A stretch of DNA of 64,000 nt. It comes from Nocardia xishanensis NBRC 101358. Lineage in GTDB: Bacteria; Actinomycetota; Actinomycetes; Mycobacteriales; Mycobacteriaceae. Positions 34,653-43,987 of this stretch are shown piece by piece (positions within the stretch are counted from its first letter, which is position 1; each line of letters begins with the position of its first letter). The notes under the pieces were generated by a model, which worked only from the letters and a program-made list of their open reading frames with translations, had not been told where the DNA came from and ran no database searches. The stretch is from the NCBI RefSeq assembly GCF_001613365.1, contig NZ_BDCF01000010.1, positions 62,001-126,000 on the forward strand. Reading direction: 5' to 3'. Made by a program: the position numbers and the translations under genes.

Positions 34653-37499
34653 ATGGGATCGGTGCTGCTGATTCGCCCGGCGGACCATCTACTGGTCGGC
34701 GTCCGCTGGACGGGGTTCACGACCAGCGGCGTGGACGGTGCGGGCGCACCTGTGCTGACGGCAGGCGACCAGGCGCGCCTGGTCCTGCTGTTTCCGCCGC
34801 AGCACGTCGGCGAGGAGTGCTCGCCGCCCGCCTCCGCGGCGCCGCTGTCGCTTCCGGCCGGAAGCACGGGATCGATGGTCCCCGGCTGGCGGGCGGTACT
34901 GTCCGGGTCCAGCCGCATCTCGATCGATGTCCCACCGGGAAGACGGATCGCCTTGACGGCGAGCGGGATTCTCGATGCTGTCGGGAATGTTCCGCTCGTG
35001 GTGTCTTCCGGCGTGCCCGGGGCGGACGAGACCGCGATCGAGCTGCCGTGGCGAGTGCTGCTCGCGCCCGGAGTCCACACGCAGGCCGGCACCGTGGTGT
35101 GCCGCCATCCGAGCGCGCCCGTCTCGGCCGGAGGGGTCAGCGGACTGTGGCGCACCCGGTTGGTCGACGCCGCGTTGTCGCCGACCGGTGCGGCGCCGGA
35201 TGCGCGGCTCACACTGCGGGTCGCCGATCCCGTGCTTGCCGATACGGCGGATCCGGCCTTCGGTCCGATTGCTCCGAACAACACGCTCGCGCTACCTCGG
35301 TCGGCGCGCACCCGGCTCGCCCTCGAGACGAACAACCGGCCCGCGACCGCCACGCGCCTCGAGCTCAGTTCCTTCGGCGGGACGCTGTTCGCGGCGGGCG
35401 CGTGGCCCGGCTTCGAATGGGAGCAGCAGACGGCACTCGGCCGCGACATGAAGGTTCGCGCCCGATTCGAAGGGGTCATGTACCCGCTCGGCCATCAGGC
35501 CGAATACCTGGAGGTGGTGACGCGCGAGTTCGACACGCACACCACGGCGGGCGGCGCCGCGGTGCTCCGGCGCATCGGCATCCTGACCATCGTCGAACCG
35601 ACCCGACGCGAGCCCGCCGCCGACGCGATTCGCCGCCGTTTCCCGCTCGGCGACGTGGAGATCACCCAGACGACGTTCGTCGACATCGCCTCGCCCAACT
35701 CGGCCGTTCCCGGCGCGGCGTGGCGCATGACCGCGCTGCCTGGAATCGGGACGCAAGCGACTCATTTCCGTCCGACGAGCACTACCGGAGAGCCCGTCTT
35801 GTTTCCGATCCGGTGTGCGACCGGCGGCGCGGACGCGACCTTCGCCATGCCGCTGCTGTTCGTCGCACGAATCCAGATCGATCAGACGTCGACCTCGCTC
35901 ACCGATCCCGGCCTCGCCCAACGCCTTGCCGCCGACTACGGAACCGCGCAGGTCCGGTTCGCGCCCACCCCGGTCGACCTGACCGGCGCACGCGCTCGCG
36001 GACCCGGCGATGTCCACGAGGTGCACGGCGTGACCATCGCGGGCATCGCGCAGCAGGCCGATCTCACCGGCGGATACCGACCGGCGCTCACCCAGTTGGA
36101 GATCGCGCTGCCCGCGCTGCGGGTGCTGCGCGGCGACGCGCAGCTCTCGTCGGTGCGGTTCACCGAGAAGTATCTGCGCAACGGCGCCGAGGACGTGCTG
36201 CTGGAGATGTTGCCGAACCAGATCAGGGAGATCGACTTCGCCAAGAGCGCCGACAAGTCGGGCGGGCTGGTCGCCCCGAAGTACGTGGCCAACGCGATCT
36301 CGCGGACGCTGGGCCCGGTCAACCTACAGGCCATGCCGCATCCGGCGACCGGCTTGATCGATCCGGCGGCGCTGTTTCCCTCCGACCAGGCCGCGCTGCT
36401 CGGATTCCCCTTGAAGTCGCTGTTGACCCAGTTGCGGGTGCCGCCGGAGATCACCGCCGTCCCGAGGTCGGGAGCGCCTCCGGAGGTGCGGATGCAGTGG
36501 CGCGGTGTGACGCTGCGCTCGACGGGTCCCTTCGTCGCCCGGCCGAGCACGCGACTCGACCTTTCCGTCACAGCGAGCGCCGAGCGCAACGAGACCGTGT
36601 GCAGTATCAAGGATTTCACGCTCGAGCTGCCACCGGGGCCGAAACGTGTGCTGCGCCTGACCTTCGCGGCCCTGACGTTCGCGCAGCGCGACGGCGGCGC
36701 GCCGGACGTCGCGGTCGACGGCGTCGCCGCCGAGTTCCTCGGCGAGCTGAAGCTGCTGGACAAGTTACGCGACGTGATCGACCTCGGCGCGGCGGGCAAA
36801 CTGCTCGATGTGTCACCGCGCGGCGTCGCGGTGCGGTACTCGCTGCCGCTGCCGCCGGTGGCGGCGGGCGCGTTCGTCATGCGCAACATCGCGTTCACCG
36901 CGGGCATCGACATCCCCTTCAACGGTGACCCGGTCGGCATCGCGCTCGGTTTCGCCGGCCGCGCCAATCCATTCCAGCTCAGCGTGCTGATGTTCGGCGG
37001 CGGTGGTTACCTCGAGATTCAACTCGGACGGGACGGATTGAAGCGCCTCGAGGCGTCGCTCGAATTCGGCGCCTTCGTGGCCGTCGATTTCGTCGTCGCG
37101 TCGGGCGAGGTGCACGCGCTGGGCGGTGTGCGGTACACGCTGGAGTCCAGCGGCGCCGTGGCACTGACCGGGTACTTGCGCATCGGCGGTTGTGTCGACG
37201 TGCTCGGTCTGATCAGCGTGTCGATCGAGCTGTGCCTTTCGCTGAGTTATCAGTCCGAACGCAACGCGTTGGTCGGCCGGGCGACGTTGGTGATCGAGAT
37301 CGATCTGACGCTCTGGTCCGACAGCGTGGAACTCGACAGCGGCGAGTGGGTGCTCGCCGGAGCGCCAGGCCGCCGCCTCATGCCTCGCGACACCGACGCC
37401 GCCCTCGCGCGATGGCGCGAATACCGATCCGCCTTCGCGGGCCAGCGGCGCGAGCAGCCGCCGCTGGCTGCCGCGACGACCGAAAGCCATGAGCGATGA
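34653..37499 (+). CDS. Large beta-rich protein, first gene of caspase-associated cluster
   Basis: A 948-aa protein with no signal peptide and no membrane helix. Residues 1-300 are beta-rich modules (VLLIRPADHLLVGVRWTGF at the start). Residues about 300-650 contain further repeat-like segments. The C-terminal part (about 740-920) is a Gly-rich domain alternating strands and loops: FGGGGYLEIQLGRDGLKRLE, ASLEFGAFVAVDFVVASGEV, GYLRIGGCVDVLGLISVS. I recall this last pattern from other large bacterial proteins of unknown function but cannot name a family. A GAAGGGAG ribosome site supports the start. Its stop overlaps the next gene (ATGA). It probably forms a complex with the products of the two coupled genes (inference); the biochemical role is unknown. 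Confidence 0.8.
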   Translation: MGSVLLIRPADHLLVGVRWTGFTTSGVDGAGAPVLTAGDQARLVLLFPPQHVGEECSPPASAAPLSLPAGSTGSMVPGWRAVLSGSSRISIDVPPGRRIALTASGILDAVGNVPLVVSSGVPGADETAIELPWRVLLAPGVHTQAGTVVCRHPSAPVSAGGVSGLWRTRLVDAALSPTGAAPDARLTLRVADPVLADTADPAFGPIAPNNTLALPRSARTRLALETNNRPATATRLELSSFGGTLFAAGAWPGFEWEQQTALGRDMKVRARFEGVMYPLGHQAEYLEVVTREFDTHTTAGGAAVLRRIGILTIVEPTRREPAADAIRRRFPLGDVEITQTTFVDIASPNSAVPGAAWRMTALPGIGTQATHFRPTSTTGEPVLFPIRCATGGADATFAMPLLFVARIQIDQTSTSLTDPGLAQRLAADYGTAQVRFAPTPVDLTGARARGPGDVHEVHGVTIAGIAQQADLTGGYRPALTQLEIALPALRVLRGDAQLSSVRFTEKYLRNGAEDVLLEMLPNQIREIDFAKSADKSGGLVAPKYVANAISRTLGPVNLQAMPHPATGLIDPAALFPSDQAALLGFPLKSLLTQLRVPPEITAVPRSGAPPEVRMQWRGVTLRSTGPFVARPSTRLDLSVTASAERNETVCSIKDFTLELPPGPKRVLRLTFAALTFAQRDGGAPDVAVDGVAAEFLGELKLLDKLRDVIDLGAAGKLLDVSPRGVAVRYSLPLPPVAAGAFVMRNIAFTAGIDIPFNGDPVGIALGFAGRANPFQLSVLMFGGGGYLEIQLGRDGLKRLEASLEFGAFVAVDFVVASGEVHALGGVRYTLESSGAVALTGYLRIGGCVDVLGLISVSIELCLSLSYQSERNALVGRATLVIEIDLTLWSDSVELDSGEWVLAGAPGRRLMPRDTDAALARWREYRSAFAGQRREQPPLAAATTESHER

Positions 37500-39589
37500 A
37501 CGAATCCGAGTACTTCCACATCCCGCTGCGCGTCGACCTGCCGCACGCGGCTGAACGAGTCACCTTCAGCCCGGACGGTCGCCGGCTCGCCGTCGGCGCC
37601 GGGTGGCGTTTCTTCGGCGGGAACGAGAGACGAGGCCTCAGCGTCGTGGATGCTGACTCCGGCGAGATCGTCTGGACCACAGCGGATCTGAACTGCCTCG
37701 ACATGACATTCACACCGGACGCGCAGCGGCTCGCGGTGAGCGCGCTCAGCCACAACAGCGACCTTCGCATCCTGCTGTTCCAGGTCTCCGACGGCGAGAA
37801 ACTCTGGGAGGCTCCCGCTGCCGGGTTCCTCGCGTTCAGCCCGGATGCGACCCTGCTGGGCGTCGACGGTGTGAGCGAATCCGCGGGCGGTGAACCACCG
37901 CGCAGTTTCGTGCTCGACGCGAACAGCGGCGCCCTGCTGCACAAACAGGGCTCTTCGATGGCCGTTCCCGGGTTCACCGCCGATTCACGGCTGATGTGCA
38001 CGGGATGCCCCTCGGTCGCCGAGGCATCGACGGGCACACTGCGGTGGACCGGGGGCGATCACGTGAACGTCGCGTCCGCCGCGGTCTTCACCGACAACGA
38101 CGATGCCGTCCTCTTCGCCAGCGCGCCCGACGCGCATATCCTCGTTCTCCAGGTCGAAGCCGGCCTCGACGGCGCCCCCGGCATTCGGTCGTTCGTCGAC
38201 GCACCGGAGCTCTTCAACGCCGACCAATGGATCGGCGCGATCTCCTTCAGTCCAGGTCGCGGCATGATTCTGCAGCTGGGCAGGCAGGATCTGACCCTGA
38301 TCTCCGTGACCGACGGCAGCGTTCTGCATCGGTTCCCGAAGACCAAGCCCGCCATCAACACCGCCGCCGCCTTCCGCGCGAACGACCGGCAACTGGCGCT
38401 CAACATCTCGGTTCCGCCTGCGCCGCCGGACTTGCCGGGCGCCGGGATCAGCGTCGTCGACACGCGAACGGGTGCGACCCTCTGGTCCGATCCCGGTCTG
38501 GAGTGCACCGATCTGGCACTGAGCGCCGATGGCGCCCGCCTCGCCGCCGTCGGCGAAACCTCCCTGCTCGTCTACGAACTCGGCCTCCCGGCACGCTCGC
38601 GACGCGACTGTCAAGCGCCTGTCTCCGCGCTGGCGACGAGCGCCGCGGCGGCGGGGATCGTCGCGGCGGCGGCGGACAACAGCCTCATCGTCTTCCGGGC
38701 GGCGACCGGCGAGAAGATGCTCGAGCGCGTCCATCCCGGAACCATCGGCGCCGTCGCGGTCAGTCCGGACGGGCACAGCGTCGTCACCGCGAGCAGCGAC
38801 GGCCGCTGCAGACACTTCGACACGCTGACCGGCGACCGGTGGATCGGCAAACACAACGCACCGGTCAACGCCGTGGCCTTCAGCGACGACGGCAACCGGG
38901 TGGCGACCGCGAGTGCCGACCGCACCGCTCGACTGTTCGACCGGACGCCGGGCGCCAACCCCGACGATCGGACGGCGTTGTGGTCGCATCAGCATCCCCA
39001 GGGCGTCAGCCATGTCGTGGTCGGACCCGCGGCGGCCTGGCTCGCGACCGCCTGCCTCGACCGAAAGGTCCGCATACTCTCCGGCTCGACCGGCGACGAA
39101 CTGCACAGCCCGTTCGAGCACGACGGGAAGATCCGCGCCCTCGCGGTCGCGGGCACAACCCTTGTCACCGCCAGCGACGACGGCAGCGCGCTGGTCATCG
39201 ACGCCGTCTCCGGGCAACGCCGGTTCCGGCTCGAACATCCCGGCAAGGTCACCACCGCGGCGGTGTCGTCCGATGCCGCGCTGCTCGCCACCGCCGGGAT
39301 CGGAAGCGACTGCCATATCTGGCGTATCGACGGCGCACAACCGGTATTGCTGCACCGCCTCACCGCCCGCGCGATCGTCAACGACCTCGCGTTCGGGGCA
39401 AACGGGCAACTCGCCATCGCCACCGAGCATCAGGTGGTCGCCGTCGTCGATCCTGGCACCGGACGCGAAATCGAACGGCTCATTCATCCGAAAGCCGTGA
39501 GCCGCTTGGCATCCGGCATCGATCGCGGCCTGCTCGCCACGGCCTGCGCCGACAACGTCGCCCGCGTCTACGAGATGAGAGAAGAATGA
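37496..39589 (+). CDS. WD40-repeat double beta-propeller protein
   Basis: A 697-aa protein made almost wholly of WD40-type blades. About 14-15 repeats are visible, marked by FSPDGRRLAVG (near 22), FTPDAQRLAVSA, FSPDATLLGVDG, LSADGARLAAVG, VSPDGHSVVTASSDG, FSDDGNRVATASADR, LATACLDRKVRI and the final VARVYEM. Two seven-bladed propellers are likely. The second half has the regular eukaryote-like repeats, the first is more divergent. There is no kinase, NTPase or TIR domain. WD40 propellers are interaction platforms. It overlaps both neighbours by four bases, so it is made in fixed ratio with them, and may be a scaffold or sensor that docks the caspase (inference). Confidence 0.9.
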   Translation: MNESEYFHIPLRVDLPHAAERVTFSPDGRRLAVGAGWRFFGGNERRGLSVVDADSGEIVWTTADLNCLDMTFTPDAQRLAVSALSHNSDLRILLFQVSDGEKLWEAPAAGFLAFSPDATLLGVDGVSESAGGEPPRSFVLDANSGALLHKQGSSMAVPGFTADSRLMCTGCPSVAEASTGTLRWTGGDHVNVASAAVFTDNDDAVLFASAPDAHILVLQVEAGLDGAPGIRSFVDAPELFNADQWIGAISFSPGRGMILQLGRQDLTLISVTDGSVLHRFPKTKPAINTAAAFRANDRQLALNISVPPAPPDLPGAGISVVDTRTGATLWSDPGLECTDLALSADGARLAAVGETSLLVYELGLPARSRRDCQAPVSALATSAAAAGIVAAAADNSLIVFRAATGEKMLERVHPGTIGAVAVSPDGHSVVTASSDGRCRHFDTLTGDRWIGKHNAPVNAVAFSDDGNRVATASADRTARLFDRTPGANPDDRTALWSHQHPQGVSHVVVGPAAAWLATACLDRKVRILSGSTGDELHSPFEHDGKIRALAVAGTTLVTASDDGSALVIDAVSGQRRFRLEHPGKVTTAAVSSDAALLATAGIGSDCHIWRIDGAQPVLLHRLTARAIVNDLAFGANGQLAIATEHQVVAVVDPGTGREIERLIHPKAVSRLASGIDRGLLATACADNVARVYEMREE

Positions 39590-42500
39590 GCGAACTGCTG
39601 TGGGTGGCCGTCCCCGACGGCAGGCGAGGGCAACGAGCGTCGCTGCGCGTGCTCGTGGTTCCGCGGCTCTCGGAGGGCCTCATCACCGACCTCGGACTCG
39701 GGGATTGGCCGTCGACCCTCAACGACCAAGCCGAGTTCCAGCTGCGTCTGCGCACACCGGCGGGCGAACGCATCGCGCAGCACGACGTTCGTCTGGTAAC
39801 CCGGGCGCGATCGGAGCTGTGGACCGAATTCTTCGGCGGTGCCGCCGGTTTCGCGAACGAATGGCAGCAGAAGACGGTTCCGGCGCCCGAGATGTCGGAG
39901 ACCTTTCAGGTCGGGAGGAAGGCCGCGACCACCGCGCGAACGCTCACCCGCACCGGCGCCGTGAAGACGCGCGAGGAAACCCAGGCCGCGATCAAGTCCG
40001 AGGTCGCCGCGTGGGCGGACGCCACCGGGGCGCCCGCGTCGGACGGCGCCGAGCCGCCGCCACCGGTGGTCACCGACTTCCACCGCACGGTCGCCAATCT
40101 GCGCGAGCATCCCGCCGTGCTGCTCGAGCTCGGCTTGGTGTTCGAACTGGACATCGACGTCGCCGACCTGGAACCGGGCGGCGGGCTGCTGTCGGTCCGC
40201 TGTGTCGACCCGCCCTTCCTGCGCAACCTCGTGACGTCACCGTGGACGCGGTACGAACTCACCGATACCGTCTTCCGTCCCGCACCGGACCCGGACTCCG
40301 CTTCCTTGATCCGCGCCGGCGTGCTCGACCTGTCGAGCTCGGTGTCGCTCACCGACCCCACCGCCCCGGCCGATCCGGGCCAATGGGCGATCTCGACCTT
40401 CGACGTCGACGGCGCCGCCGACGGATTACGCCAAGCCGCGCACGATTTCGCGCTGAACCCGCCGAAACAGGCCACCGTGCCCCCGTTCCGGTCGTCGGGC
40501 ATCGCGTTGATCCGGCCCGGCCGGAGCACGGAATTCGGCGAGCGGCGCGGCGCCGCTGGTCGACGCGCCGCCGCCTCGATCGGCGACGCGGTGTTCTCGG
40601 CCGACGATCTCGTCCTCGGCTACCGGGTGGATATCCGCCGCGAGGGTTCGGAGTGGCTTTCGGTGTGCGGACGCGATGCCGCGTACCGCGTCAACGACAT
40701 CCCGATCGTCAGTGGTCAGGAGGAAGGGCATGTCAAACCGTTCACGGCGGTGCGAGGCGCCGACGGACAGCTGCGCGCCGACGAGGTCGTGCTCCGCTGG
40801 GACGGCTGGAGTCTGGCCGTCTCTCATCCGGACTTGACCGGCGACAGCCCCGGACCGGTCCGCAACCCCGCCCAGCCCCTGCCGTTCGACTTCGAGTGGG
40901 AATTCAAGACGCCGCAGGGGAGCCTGCCCGCCCTTCGGTTCGCCGACCTCTATCAGATCCGGGTGCGCATCGCCGACATGGCCGGTGGCGGGTTGACACA
41001 CGACGAGCTGCAGGACGCCACGGTCGCGAGTGCGAACGTCAGTTACCTGCGCCACGACCCCGTCCTACCGCCAACGCTGCACGGCACCGCGAGCTTCGCG
41101 GTGGGCGCGGCCATCGATCGTCTCGTGATCCGCAGCGACCACAACATGACGGTGACGCAGATCCACGACGCCGACCCCGACTACCCGGCCACCGAATCGC
41201 GCGTCCTGCGCCCGCCGACGGTGCCCTTCCCGCTGATCGAACAACACCGCATGCTCGACGACCCCGACCTGACGGACGAGGAATCGTTCGAGCTCGCTCG
41301 GCGCGCCATGCAGTCCGACGGCAGCGGCGCCGGGCTCCCCGATCCGGTGGCGAACGGCGTGCACGCGTTCGTTCCGAAGGCCGAGCTCGGCCTCGCCACC
41401 TCGATCAGCGACATCAGCGCCTGGTCGCCGTCCTGGCCGGACCACGCACAGAAGACGATCCGGCTGGACGAGGAGCTGGGCGCCAAGCCGATCACGATGG
41501 TCTGGTCGGGCAACACACTGAAAGTGACGCTCGCCAAGGGCAAGCAAGCGACGATCGAGCTGACCTCCACGCTCGACGGCGAGCGGTCGAACCATCTGGC
41601 GATCAGCGACTTCCTCGCGGGCGGCGCGGGCGGCGAACCCGCGATCCCGCCCGACAGCACGAAAGTCGGCCGCAATCCCGTGGTCACGCCGCCACGGCGC
41701 GTCGTCGTGGTGCACGCGGTCAAGCGTCCGCTGCTCGAACCACGATGGAATCTCCCGGCGGGCACCGTGACCCGGAACCGTCACGACACCACCGCGCTGC
41801 TCGAACCGAGCTTCGCGCTGCCCGGTCCGGCTGCCGGGCTGGACGCCGACAGCACGGGCCGCATCGAAATCGCGGCCGAGTGGACCGAATTCGCCGATGC
41901 CGGGCCCCAAGCCGGTCCTGGCGCCCGTCCGGTCGCCGTCGCTCGTGTGCACAGCCAGACGATCCCGCAAGGCGCGCCACCGCAGCTGCGGTTCCGCCAC
42001 GAGTTCGGCGACACCAAGCACCGCAAGGTCACCTACAAGGTCAAAGCGATCAGCCGATACCGCCAGTACTTCAAGGCCGCCGAACCCGAGTCCGAGTTCG
42101 AGGTCGCTCGCGCCCAGGAGCCGGTCGACATCCTGTCCACGGCGCGGCCGACCGCACCGACGGTGCTCGGGGTGGTTCCTGCATTCCGGTGGCGTCAGGA
42201 ACAGGTCGGCGCGAACCGCATCGAACTGACGAGGTCAGGGCAGCGGCTGCGCGTCGAGTTGGCCCGACCGTGGTACGAAACCGGTGAGGGCGAACAGCTC
42301 GCTGTCGTCGTCGCCTCCGCCGGTGGCCCCGCACCAGCACTGCGCGGCGTCGTCAGCCGCATGGGCCGTGACCCGGTATTCGGGACACCGGCCACCGAAC
42401 CGTTCCCACCGCCGTCGTTCTTCCGTTCGGCGTCGCCGCCTGCCCTCGCGGACCTGCCCGAGCTGGGCGAAAAAGTCACCGTCGTGCCGTTCCAGGTCGA

Positions 42501-43056
42501 TCCGAGCGGAGACCACTGGTTCGCCGATGTGGAGCTCGCTGTCCCGGACAACCATCAGTCCTACAACCCGTTCGTCCGGCTGGCCGTGGCGCGGTATCAG
42601 CGCGACAGTATCGATGGGCTGCAACTGTCCCCTGTCGTCGTCGCCGAAAGTGTCCCGCTCCTGCCCGACCGCCGGGTGACCGTCGACCGAAACGGATCGC
42701 AGCTGCAAATCGCGGTGACGGGTATTTCGCCCAGCCCGCTCAATCGCCTCGAGGTCGTCCTCGAGCGCTGCCCGGCCACGGCGGCGCCGGAACAAGTCGA
42801 CATCGTCATCGACGACCCGAACGTAGAACCGGAGCTGCCTGCCTGGCGGCCTGTGCCGGGGCATGCGGTCTTGCGGGCCCAAGACGGAACCATTCCGCCG
42901 TTACCGCTGCCCGTCGCGGCGGCGGGGCGCCTGCGCTTGCGGCTGCGGGAAACCGAAAATCTCTCCGGCCCAAGCGATCCGCAATTGCCGCGGGAGCTGA
43001 CCCAGCGCAATGTCTTCGTCGGCACGATCGTGTTGCCCGCCGAATGGCACGCCTGA
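39586..43056 (+). CDS. Large multidomain protein, third gene of caspase-associated cluster
   Basis: A 1156-aa cytoplasmic protein without signal peptide or membrane helix. Residues 1-250 include an Ala/Thr/Arg helical part. The middle (about 300-640) is beta-rich. The region about 690-850 contains fibronectin-like or propeller-like strands. Towards the C-terminus, VGANRIELTRSGQRLRVELA RPWYETGEGEQLAVVV (about 875-910, shown split) and PFVRLAVARYQRDSIDGLQL (about 988-1007) are, from memory, recurring patterns in large uncharacterised proteins of bacteria. No enzymatic motif is visible. It is coupled by ATGA to the WD40 gene and followed by a terminator. I infer it is a structural or recognition component of the same complex. 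Confidence 0.8.
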   Translation: MSELLWVAVPDGRRGQRASLRVLVVPRLSEGLITDLGLGDWPSTLNDQAEFQLRLRTPAGERIAQHDVRLVTRARSELWTEFFGGAAGFANEWQQKTVPAPEMSETFQVGRKAATTARTLTRTGAVKTREETQAAIKSEVAAWADATGAPASDGAEPPPPVVTDFHRTVANLREHPAVLLELGLVFELDIDVADLEPGGGLLSVRCVDPPFLRNLVTSPWTRYELTDTVFRPAPDPDSASLIRAGVLDLSSSVSLTDPTAPADPGQWAISTFDVDGAADGLRQAAHDFALNPPKQATVPPFRSSGIALIRPGRSTEFGERRGAAGRRAAASIGDAVFSADDLVLGYRVDIRREGSEWLSVCGRDAAYRVNDIPIVSGQEEGHVKPFTAVRGADGQLRADEVVLRWDGWSLAVSHPDLTGDSPGPVRNPAQPLPFDFEWEFKTPQGSLPALRFADLYQIRVRIADMAGGGLTHDELQDATVASANVSYLRHDPVLPPTLHGTASFAVGAAIDRLVIRSDHNMTVTQIHDADPDYPATESRVLRPPTVPFPLIEQHRMLDDPDLTDEESFELARRAMQSDGSGAGLPDPVANGVHAFVPKAELGLATSISDISAWSPSWPDHAQKTIRLDEELGAKPITMVWSGNTLKVTLAKGKQATIELTSTLDGERSNHLAISDFLAGGAGGEPAIPPDSTKVGRNPVVTPPRRVVVVHAVKRPLLEPRWNLPAGTVTRNRHDTTALLEPSFALPGPAAGLDADSTGRIEIAAEWTEFADAGPQAGPGARPVAVARVHSQTIPQGAPPQLRFRHEFGDTKHRKVTYKVKAISRYRQYFKAAEPESEFEVARAQEPVDILSTARPTAPTVLGVVPAFRWRQEQVGANRIELTRSGQRLRVELARPWYETGEGEQLAVVVASAGGPAPALRGVVSRMGRDPVFGTPATEPFPPPSFFRSASPPALADLPELGEKVTVVPFQVDPSGDHWFADVELAVPDNHQSYNPFVRLAVARYQRDSIDGLQLSPVVVAESVPLLPDRRVTVDRNGSQLQIAVTGISPSPLNRLEVVLERCPATAAPEQVDIVIDDPNVEPELPAWRPVPGHAVLRAQDGTIPPLPLPVAAAGRLRLRLRETENLSGPSDPQLPRELTQRNVFVGTIVLPAEWHA

Positions 43057-43080
43057 CCGAGTGCGCGATCCTCGAGAGCC

Positions 43081-43114
43081 GGGGCGGGGCGTCGGATAGC
43101 CGAGGCCCCGCCCG
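43081..43114. terminator. Bidirectional terminator between cluster and caspase gene
   Basis: GGGCGGGGC (43082-43090) pairs with GCCCCGCCC (43105-43113). Inside, TCGG pairs with CCGA around an ATAG loop, with one mismatch between the two helices. It ends both convergent transcripts. Confidence 0.75.
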
Positions 43115-43120
43115 TCCGGC

Positions 43121-43987
43121 CTACGGCGTGAACGGACGCTGGTCCATGAAATCGGCGCCTGCGTTGAGCGTCAACAGATTCGGCGTCTGGTCGGGCGGCA
43201 TGAGATTCGCGATCTTGCGGTGGAACAGCGAATACCCGCCGACGAACGATCCGTTCGCCCAGACGTCGAGCAGCGCCCCGGTGAACTGCCCGTTCACGGC
43301 GCCGTCGTAGGACTCCTGCGAATCCTGGCAGCCGGACAGCAGCACGACGCCCGCCTGGATGTCCGCTCGAGACTGCGGCCCGCTCAGGCGCTGCACGAAC
43401 GAGTACAGCTGGCGCCGTCGCTTGTTGTCCTCGAGCTCGACCTCGCGCGGCATCGCCTTCACGGCGCCCTGGACGATCTTCACGGCGCCTTGTTCGCCGG
43501 AACGACTCAGGGCGGCGGCTCTCTCGACGATGGCGTCGCGAGTGCCGCGGCTCAGCAGCTCACGCACCACCGTGCCGCTATGACAACTGTCGGAGCACAC
43601 GACGATCCGGACGCCGGGAGCGAATTGCGCCCACATCCGATACAGCTCGTCGTCGACTATCTGGCGGTCGTAGGCCACCCAGGTCTCGTCTCGGTCGTCA
43701 TCCTCTTCGCTGTCGACGTCCCACACCTGGCTCCCATGTCCCGAATAGGTGATCAGAACCAGATCGCCCGGCCGCGCCTCGTTGGCCAGCCTGCCGATCT
43801 CCCCGATGATCGCGTACGAGGTCGCGTCGCTGTCGAGGAGTTTCGTCGTCGTCGCGAACCCCTCCGCCGCCGCGATCGCGGCCATGGAGTTGGCGTCGTT
43901 CACACAGCCCGCGAGGGCGCCGTCCCAGCCGTCGTACTCGGCGGGATCGACCCGATTCAATCCGATATGCAAGGAGTATCCGGTCAC
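43121..43987 (-). CDS. Caspase/metacaspase-like protease (peptidase C14 fold)
   Basis: A 288-aa protein that begins TGYSLHIGLNRVDPAEYDG, the first strand of a caspase fold. The catalytic dyad is complete: His84 in LITYSGHGSQ and Cys135 in VCSDSCHSGT. Between them is a very acidic loop, VDSEEDDDRDETW (91-103), typical of the metacaspase substrate/Ca region. A helical insertion (about 145-200) follows, then the last strand GVVLLSGCQDSQESYDG. It has no prodomain, death-fold or WD domain of its own. The GTG at 43987 has a GGAAGG site; an upstream ATG at 44035 gives 16 extra residues with no fold content. It is convergent with the three-gene cluster and shares its terminator. Confidence 0.9.
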   Translation of the reverse strand: MTGYSLHIGLNRVDPAEYDGWDGALAGCVNDANSMAAIAAAEGFATTTKLLDSDATSYAIIGEIGRLANEARPGDLVLITYSGHGSQVWDVDSEEDDDRDETWVAYDRQIVDDELYRMWAQFAPGVRIVVCSDSCHSGTVVRELLSRGTRDAIVERAAALSRSGEQGAVKIVQGAVKAMPREVELEDNKRRRQLYSFVQRLSGPQSRADIQAGVVLLSGCQDSQESYDGAVNGQFTGALLDVWANGSFVGGYSLFHRKIANLMPPDQTPNLLTLNAGADFMDQRPFTP

